Origin: a bacterium
Lineage (GTDB): Bacteria; Auribacterota; UBA3054; B51-G9
Length of the DNA: 8,299 nucleotides
NCBI GenBank assembly: GCA_029939815.1
Contig: JAOZSF010000067.1
Coordinates: forward strand, 1-8,299
Reading direction: 5' to 3'
Shown here: positions 1 through 4,182 of the stretch, one piece after another
Numbering within the stretch: the stretch's first letter is position 1
How the letters are laid out: every line of letters starts with the position of its first letter
Made by a program: the position numbers and the translations under genes
The notes under the pieces: generated by a model
The model's database searches: none
What the model saw: only the letters and a program-made list of their open reading frames with translations
Told to the model about the DNA's origin: nothing

Positions 1-20
1 AAGGAACAATATTAGTTATA

Positions 21-54
21 ATTGAAACGATTGAAACGATTGAAACGATTGAAA
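21..54. repeat. 9-bp tandem repeat ATTGAAACG, 3 full copies plus a partial
   Basis: ATTGAAACG occurs head to tail at 21-29, 30-38 and 39-47, followed by ATTGAAA at 48-54. The three full copies are identical. The unit is a multiple of three, so it keeps frame 3 open as a Thr-Ile-Glu repeat. It lies in the gap before the exbD-like gene. Function is unknown; replication slippage could have produced it. Confidence 0.9.
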
Positions 55-63
55 TAAAATCGC

Positions 64-95
64 CAAATCATCAAATCGTTAAATCATTAAATAAT
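64..95. repeat. degenerate 8-bp tandem repeat (C/T)AAATC(A/G)T
   Basis: Four successive 8-bp units start at 64, 72, 80 and 88: CAAATCAT, CAAATCGT, TAAATCAT and TAAATAAT. This run follows the ATTGAAACG repeat after only a few bases and uses a different unit. It is low-complexity intergenic DNA with no visible coding role. Confidence 0.75.
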
Positions 96-110
96 AAAGA
101 TTAACAATTA

Positions 111-126
111 ATCCGCCTTGGCGGAT
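111..126. repeat. GC-rich perfect palindrome, 7-bp arms around TT
   Basis: ATCCGCC (111-117) and GGCGGAT (120-126) are exact inverted copies separated by TT. It stands out as a GC-rich island in very AT-rich flanks, 33 bases before the exbD-like start. It could be an operator, a small dispersed palindromic element, or the stem of an RNA hairpin in the leader. No T-run follows, so it is not a typical intrinsic terminator. Confidence 0.7.
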
Positions 127-141
127 CTTCGACAAATAACA

Positions 142-155
142 ATTAACGATTAACG
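142..155. repeat. 7-bp direct repeat ATTAACG abutting the exbD-like start codon
   Basis: ATTAACG occurs at 142-148 and 149-155, and a third related unit begins ATTATGG, which contains the ATG at 159. The repeat takes up the positions where a Shine-Dalgarno sequence would sit, and no purine-rich site is present there. Confidence 0.7.
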
Positions 156-158
156 ATT

Positions 159-602
159 ATGGCCTTTCGTGGATGTAGAGATGAAGACGCGATTGAAATG
201 AATCTGTCAAGTATGGTGGATATTGTCTTCCTGCTGCTTATTTATTTCATCGTTTCAGCAAGTTTGATTCAGGACGAATCAGAACTTAAAGTCGCTATTC
301 CTGTTGATAATGAAGCAAAAAACGAACAGCGAATCGATTCGCCTGAAGAAGTTGTCGTAGATATTTTCCCGACAGGAGAAGTTTACTGGAACGGTCAACC
401 TACGGATTCTTCTAAATCTGTCGATTTGCCCGAATTAAAAACTATTCTTTATGACCTTAAACAGGCGTATCCGGAACAGCCTGTTGTAATTAGAGGTCAA
501 CGTGACACGAAACACCAACGTGTTGTTTCTGTGCTTAACGCCTGCTCTTACGCAGGCATTGATCAAATATCATTTCCATCAGACGCAAGTGTTTTCGAAT
601 AA
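159..602 (+). CDS. exbD: ExbD/TolR-family proton-channel subunit
   Basis: This 147-residue protein has the ExbD/TolR layout: a short cytoplasmic N-terminus, one membrane helix at about residues 19-36, and a periplasmic domain. The segment MNLSSMVDIVFLLLIYF (14-30) matches the family signature. Asp21 sits where the essential transmembrane Asp of ExbD (Asp25 in E. coli) lies. The C-terminal block from about residue 108 (VVIRGQRD, then a helix and a final AGIDQISF strand) fits the periplasmic fold. Length is normal. In this family the protein works with an ExbB/TolQ channel to couple proton flow to an envelope partner. The next gene starts three bases after the stop and has a TonB-like N-terminus, so it is the likely partner. 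No ExbB is visible; I infer it lies left of the window. There is no Shine-Dalgarno site. The start is supported by the usual N-terminal length. Confidence in the family is high; the transported substrate is unknown. Confidence 0.93.
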   Translation: MAFRGCRDEDAIEMNLSSMVDIVFLLLIYFIVSASLIQDESELKVAIPVDNEAKNEQRIDSPEEVVVDIFPTGEVYWNGQPTDSSKSVDLPELKTILYDLKQAYPEQPVVIRGQRDTKHQRVVSVLNACSYAGIDQISFPSDASVFE

Positions 603-605
603 ATT

Positions 606-1808
606 ATGAATCTGAAAGAATTTATAAAAAAAAGATATGATCTTGTTCGCCAGTCAGAAGCACTTGGCGTCTCTATTCTCATTCATGCCGCTATTGCCGT
701 GGCAATGGCTTTTGTCATTGTTTCAAGTTCAGAAAAAATGAGGGATGCTATTACAAGTGTTTTCAGGAAACCGGCAAAGAAAAAAATTGAGCAGCCTAAA
801 CCGGTTGTGCTCCCAAAAAATATTCCGGTAAATATTCCTCCTCCGCCACCGAAAATGAAAAAGATGCAAAAGTTGGAAAAAAGGATGGTTGTTAAAAGAA
901 ATATCAAGAGCAAATTACGGCCTAAAACCCTTTCCTTTAAGAAAAAAACTAAAATCGATTTCAAAACAGCTAATAATCTCGGCAAAAATGTCAAAAATAT
1001 GATGTACCGTGATTATGCAGCTAAACACGGCGTTGAAGGCGGCGGAAAAACCCTCCGCGCGATTATTGATAAAATCGTCTTGCTTTCCTACGAAGGCGGT
1101 GACTGGGACTGTGAATTCCATCACTACAGAAATAAAAAGGGGAAAACCGTTCCTGATTTTAAATACGGCTCTCTCGCAAATCTTATTCGTGAAATTGACC
1201 GTAGAACAAATATAGAAGTAAAAAATAAAACCCCTGTCGTTGTAAGAGCCGATTCACCTGAAATTTTTGACAGTCCGTTTGTTTACATAACAGGACACAA
1301 AGACTTTAAATTCACAGATGCGGAAATTGAAAACCTTAGAACTTATATCCTTCAAGGCGGCGCAATTGTCGCAAACAGCTCGCTGCCGGGAAGGCGTTCG
1401 CGCTTTGATGTTGCTTTCCGCCGTGAGATGAAAAGAGTTATTCCCGACCACGATTTAAAGCCGATTAACAACAAACATTCTATTTATAATTCCTTTGCGG
1501 TTTTTAAAAACACTCCAATGGGAATGAATTACTGGCAGGAACCTCTTGAAATTATTGACATCGACGGCAGAGTGGTTGTAATTTATAATCTTAACGATTA
1601 TGGCGATTTTATGCTCGCAACACTCGATTCTACAGGCAATGCATTCAAAACAGGCCTGGCTGCTGACGCAGAGGGCCTTTATCGATGGGAAGGTCCGAGA
1701 AAGTGGCATAATGACCGTAAAATCTATGCTAATGTTGATGATTTTCAAACAACACTTGACGCGTATTTAATGAATATAAATATACTTTCGTATCTGCTTA
1801 CAAGATAA
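606..1808 (+). CDS. TonB-like N-terminus fused to a DUF4159 domain
   Basis: This 400-residue protein begins with a cytoplasmic basic stretch and one membrane helix (about 18-38) containing SILIH (23-27). That matches the S-x3-H of TonB (Ser16 and His20 in E. coli), the residues that engage ExbB/ExbD. A Pro/Lys-rich linker follows (about 55-120, with five prolines at 78-82), as in TonB. The C-terminal TonB domain is absent. Instead, residues about 146-400 resemble DUF4159: SPFVYITGHKDF (223-234), a GGAIVAN turn (251-257), FRREMKRVIPD (271-281), a KHSIYNSF block (290-297) and DGRVVVIYN (320-328). DUF4159 is related to the class I glutamine amidotransferase fold, but the only Cys here (Cys169) is not at the nucleophile turn, so a binding role is more likely than catalysis. 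The gene follows the exbD-like gene by three bases with no Shine-Dalgarno, suggesting co-expression. Membrane topology and domain call are good; function is unknown. Confidence 0.82.
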   Translation: MNLKEFIKKRYDLVRQSEALGVSILIHAAIAVAMAFVIVSSSEKMRDAITSVFRKPAKKKIEQPKPVVLPKNIPVNIPPPPPKMKKMQKLEKRMVVKRNIKSKLRPKTLSFKKKTKIDFKTANNLGKNVKNMMYRDYAAKHGVEGGGKTLRAIIDKIVLLSYEGGDWDCEFHHYRNKKGKTVPDFKYGSLANLIREIDRRTNIEVKNKTPVVVRADSPEIFDSPFVYITGHKDFKFTDAEIENLRTYILQGGAIVANSSLPGRRSRFDVAFRREMKRVIPDHDLKPINNKHSIYNSFAVFKNTPMGMNYWQEPLEIIDIDGRVVVIYNLNDYGDFMLATLDSTGNAFKTGLAADAEGLYRWEGPRKWHNDRKIYANVDDFQTTLDAYLMNINILSYLLTR

Positions 1809-1934
1809 TTTCACCATTAAATTTTTCCTTTCTCTTTTTTTTCGTGTTTTTCTGTGTATTCCGTGGGCAAAAAATTTAAGCCACAGACAACGCTATTTCA
1901 TTTGATTAGTCAACCCTTTTCGAACACTCTCTGA
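1809..1934. other. convergent intergenic gap; no clear intrinsic terminator
   Basis: This gap separates two converging genes. It holds a T-rich stretch (1821-1856) and a long-range inverted repeat, TTAAATTTTT at 1817-1826 with AAAAATTTAA at 1870-1879. A short GTGG/CCAC pairing lies inside (1863-1866 with 1881-1884). No compact GC-rich hairpin followed by a T-run is visible on either strand. Read on the minus strand, 1838-1888 is a run of CCACGGA, ACACAGA and ACACGA-like words, another degenerate short repeat. Confidence 0.55.
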
Positions 1935-2606
1935 TTAATGGCGGATTAGTGATGTATAACCTTCAGCGGCGTTTTCAGCTTCGTCTGCCATTCCGCTGAT
2001 CAAACGCGCCATTTCAAGTAAAAGAATAATTGACAAAGGGTCAGATTCATTCTCCCGAGCAAGAAGTTCTTTTGTAAACTCCTGCACAATATTATCTGTT
2101 TCTTCCTCTTTATCATGTATTTTGTCCAATTCAACAAGAATCACATCCGCATCCGCTTCCGTGTTGTATCCACTTCCTGGAATCATTGCAAGTTGACTGC
2201 AGCATATTAATAAAGAATGTATTGTTTTATCAACTTTATCGGCAAGCATTTTAAAAATATCGGAACATCCGTCAGGAAGTTTCGTATTTCTAATAACCAT
2301 TAATTTTGACACATCTTCCGCACGACCGCAAATTTTGTCCTGATTACGAACGATTTGCAGAACATCATTACGTTTTACCGCCGCAAAAATTGATTTCGTA
2401 AGACCGGTTCGTATCGAGAGCTTTATTTGATCTGCCTGACTTTCTGTTTCGCATATTTCATCGCATAGTTTCTGCATTTTTTCTTTATGACCTTTAGCAA
2501 AGGCATCTACTATTTTACAAATTAAATTTGAACAGTAATTACTTTTGCAAAGATGTTCGTACAAAGGTTCAAATACCGTGCTGCCAAATCGTCCGCCAAT
2601 TTTCAT
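1935..2606 (-). CDS. DUF47 family (PhoU-like) putative phosphate transport regulator
   Basis: This 223-residue, mainly helical protein matches the DUF47/TIGR00153 family of distant PhoU relatives in length and motif order. Each half carries an acidic PhoU-type signature: ETESQAD (53-59) in the first and DKEEETDNIV (165-174) in the second. Between them are the family-like blocks IFAAVKRNDVLQIV (73-86) and NQDKICGRAEDVSKLM (88-103), and the C-terminus ends with GMADEAENAAE (205-215). Family members usually sit beside a PiT-type phosphate permease and are thought to control it through metal-bound helical bundles. No permease is adjacent here; the gene comes last in a minus-strand cluster with a glycosyltransferase and a TPR frame. 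It is the only gene in the window with a clear Shine-Dalgarno (AAGGA seven to eight bases before ATG), which overlaps the region of the preceding stop. It has nine cysteines, which seems high. Family call is firm; the regulated transporter is unknown. Confidence 0.85.
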   Translation of the reverse strand: MKIGGRFGSTVFEPLYEHLCKSNYCSNLICKIVDAFAKGHKEKMQKLCDEICETESQADQIKLSIRTGLTKSIFAAVKRNDVLQIVRNQDKICGRAEDVSKLMVIRNTKLPDGCSDIFKMLADKVDKTIHSLLICCSQLAMIPGSGYNTEADADVILVELDKIHDKEEETDNIVQEFTKELLARENESDPLSIILLLEMARLISGMADEAENAAEGYTSLIRH

Positions 2607-2618
2607 TTTATTTTCCTT
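2607..2618 (-). promoter_or_regulatory. Shine-Dalgarno site for the DUF47 gene
   Basis: On the minus strand the sequence AAGGAAAATAAA immediately precedes the ATG at 2606. It is the only good Shine-Dalgarno match found before a start in this window. It sits in the 12-base gap after the TPR stop, which suggests the two are translated from one message. Confidence 0.7.
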
Positions 2619-2915
2619 TTAAGGTTTAGGTTTTGTTAAAATTTTTCTAAGCTCTGCTGCTTTTTCTTTTTTGCCGTTAGCATCATAAAGATTCGCGAGA
2701 ACTTCTATTGTTGATTTATGATTTGGTTCTAACTTTAAAACTTCTTCATAAGCTTTTATTGCATCATCATTTCGACCGGCTTTTCGTGCTATATGTCCAA
2801 GTTGAATCCACGCTCTGAAATGCAATGGGTGATAATCGCATTTTTTTGATATATCCGCGGTTTCTTTAAACATTATTTCCGCGTCATTGTTTTTCTTTTC
2901 CGATAAATAAAGCAT
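2619..2915 (-). CDS. short TPR protein, or out-of-frame TPR tail of the glycosyltransferase
   Basis: The 98-residue frame contains TPR repeats. One full repeat runs from about residue 35 (AWIQLGHIARKAGRNDDAIK, ending near LEPN at 62-65), a second runs from about residue 69 (VLANLYDANGKKEKAAEL at 72-89), and a partial one sits at the N-terminus (LYLSEKKNNDAEIMF). There is no signal peptide. The frame stays open upstream of the ATG to 2963. Those extra codons read LKPG just before the Met, giving a better first TPR helix than the ATG start does. The frame overlaps the 3' end of the glycosyltransferase gene by 32 bases and lies in its +1 frame. The simplest readings are a small translationally coupled TPR protein, or the displaced C-terminus of a glycosyltransferase-TPR fusion broken by an indel or deletion. 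No Shine-Dalgarno precedes the ATG. The TPR call is good; gene status is uncertain. Confidence 0.6.
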   Translation of the reverse strand: MLYLSEKKNNDAEIMFKETADISKKCDYHPLHFRAWIQLGHIARKAGRNDDAIKAYEEVLKLEPNHKSTIEVLANLYDANGKKEKAAELRKILTKPKP

Positions 2916-3924
2916 TCCAGGCTTTAACCTGCAAAGGAACTGTAAATAGCATTCGGTTCTCGCTTAACGTTGCTTTATTTTTATCCAGTCCCCAGACAAT
3001 TATAAACGTTGAACCGACTGAAATAATAGTAAAAATTAATGACCGCTCGCGATCGATAAAAAGCGCCGCAAAAAAACCGACAATAAGCAGCCATTTTATA
3101 TGAACATAAGCAGGCAAATACATCTGAAAAACAAAACCGAAAGTTTCCCATGAAAATGCTGAAGGACCATATCGAATAAGTTTATCATTATTTGTCGGAT
3201 TGAAAACAACCCCGAGAATTTTATCGTTAAAAGTGAAATATTGAATAATCAAAAGCGCGCCGATTGAACCGGCAACCACACTTGCTTTCAGAAAACTGTG
3301 CCATTTATCCGGTTTGTAAAGCATTTTTTCACGAATCGGCAGCCAGGCAATTAACCAGATAATTCCGTAAATTCCCGCGCAAATAGCAAGATGAACCATT
3401 CCGAAATACCACAGTTGAATTTGGAATAAAGCTGAAATACCATACCAGATCCATGCTTTCCATGAATCTTTTTCAAGCACGCGAAAAAATAAAATTGTGC
3501 TTAAAAGGATTGATGCCGTGCCGAAAGTATAAAATCTGTCATATTGCCCCCATTTCATCAAACCTGGGCAAAGCATAACAAGAAAAGCGGCGGTAAGACC
3601 CGCCCATCTTCCGGCAAGTTTTCCTGTGAGCAAACCTGTAAGAAAGACCATAAGTATCGCACCAGCAGCACCGAGAATTCTCAGATTTACCGGTCCGTCA
3701 TTGATTTTTAAAGAAAAATGTTTAATAAAATGAGCTAAAGGTTCCGCTTGAACACGCCACCCCTGCATAATTCTTAAAACCGGCTGTTGTGCCATTCTTC
3801 TGTGTTCCATTTCATCTCCGCAGACACTTCTGTCGCCAAGACGATGAAACATAAGCAATGCGGATATCAAGGTTAGAAAAATAAGAGAGAAGAGAAAAAT
3901 TTTATTTTTAATTTTGTCATTCAT
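2884..3924 (-). CDS. GT-C (family 39/ArnT-like) membrane glycosyltransferase, possibly C-terminally truncated
   Basis: This 346-residue protein has about eight or nine membrane helices: one at 8-26, several between 84 and 190, then about 213-229, 262-290 and 294-310. The first outer loop contains GDRSVCGDEMEHRRMAQQ (30-47). Its Asp-Glu pair (37-38) is where GT-C enzymes keep their catalytic acid. The block NLRILGAAGAIL (80-91), followed by a helix ending in CPGLMKWGQYDRFYTFG (119-135), resembles GT39/PMT_2 proteins. Such enzymes transfer sugars from polyprenyl-phosphate donors on the outer face of the inner membrane. The acceptor here is unknown. The protein is short for the family, usually near 500 residues or more, and stops soon after ENRMLFTVP (322-330), which looks like the RY-x-x-P region before the last helices. 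A TPR frame overlaps its end in the +1 frame, so truncation or a frameshift is likely. The start has no Shine-Dalgarno, and a promoter lies about 45 bases upstream. Confidence 0.72.
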   Translation of the reverse strand: MNDKIKNKIFLFSLIFLTLISALLMFHRLGDRSVCGDEMEHRRMAQQPVLRIMQGWRVQAEPLAHFIKHFSLKINDGPVNLRILGAAGAILMVFLTGLLTGKLAGRWAGLTAAFLVMLCPGLMKWGQYDRFYTFGTASILLSTILFFRVLEKDSWKAWIWYGISALFQIQLWYFGMVHLAICAGIYGIIWLIAWLPIREKMLYKPDKWHSFLKASVVAGSIGALLIIQYFTFNDKILGVVFNPTNNDKLIRYGPSAFSWETFGFVFQMYLPAYVHIKWLLIVGFFAALFIDRERSLIFTIISVGSTFIIVWGLDKNKATLSENRMLFTVPLQVKAWNALFIGKEKQ

Positions 3925-3966
3925 AATTGTATTGAATTTTGGTTTTGCTTAACAATCTGCCTTATA

Positions 3967-3995
3967 ATTATATTATTTTATTACTTTATAGGCAA
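3967..3995 (-). promoter_or_regulatory. sigma70-like promoter for the minus-strand cluster
   Basis: On the minus strand TTGCCT (3995-3990) is separated by exactly 17 bases from a perfect TATAAT (3972-3967). The expected transcription start is near 3960, giving a leader of about 36 bases before the ATG at 3924. An imperfect inverted repeat, GCCTtATAA with TTATAGGC, spans 3959-3993 and could be an operator. The region is AT-rich, so a chance -10 match is possible; spacing and position raise confidence. Confidence 0.5.
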
Positions 3996-4021
3996 GGATG
4001 ATAAAGAAATTTATATCGAAT

Positions 4022-4058
4022 ATTCACTTCAATTCATCATTCACCATTCTTCATTCAT
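4022..4058. repeat. degenerate ATTCA/CATTCA repeat cluster
   Basis: ATTCA-type words recur at 4022, 4032, 4039, 4046 (variant CATTCT) and 4054, with spacers of a few bases. Read on the minus strand this is a GAATGA/GAATGG series. It lies between the two divergent promoters. The unit differs from those at 21-54, 64-95 and 6514-6534. No coding potential is evident. Confidence 0.7.
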
Positions 4059-4093
4059 AATTATCAAATGTCAACTGCAAAAGCACTCCGCTC

Positions 4094-4122
4094 TTGTCAA
4101 AAAACCGATTAATTAGTATAAT
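4094..4122 (+). promoter_or_regulatory. sigma70-like promoter for the activase-dehydratase gene
   Basis: TTGTCA (4094-4099, five of six consensus bases) and a perfect TATAAT (4117-4122) are separated by 17 bases. Transcription would start near 4129, leaving a leader of about 54 bases before the ATG at 4183. This is the strongest promoter-like match in the window and faces the gene it should serve. Confidence 0.6.
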
Positions 4123-4182
4123 AATACCACTATTACTTAATAGGCATATTGATGCTTGAATAACGCTTAAAAATATTGTAAA

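Noticed and set aside
21..54. ATTGAAACG array as a CRISPR fragment, because many CRISPR repeats end in ATTGAAAC
   Set aside because: The units are 9 bp and directly adjacent with no spacers, so this is a simple tandem repeat.
21..95. Iteron-type replication origin
   Set aside because: Units are shorter than typical iterons, and there is no DnaA-box cluster, replication initiator gene or partition gene in the window.
683..994. Minus-strand hydrophobic frame opposite the TonB-like linker
   Set aside because: It is the antisense of a Lys/Pro-rich coding segment, which naturally reads as Phe/Leu/Gly-rich. The plus-strand protein has clear domains.
1809..1934. Bidirectional intrinsic terminator between the converging genes
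   Set aside because: The available inverted repeats are AT-only with a 43-base loop or are only 4-6 bp, and neither is followed by a T-run. I could not support a terminator call.
2885..2900. Classical -1 slippery heptamer at the glycosyltransferase/TPR overlap
   Set aside because: The TPR frame is +1 relative to the glycosyltransferase, and the A-run here is broken by a G and C and is not in the X-XXY-YYZ phase.
4022..4058. Small RNA or riboswitch in the divergent gap
   Set aside because: The sequence is low-complexity and AT-rich, with no stable hairpin or recognisable aptamer core.
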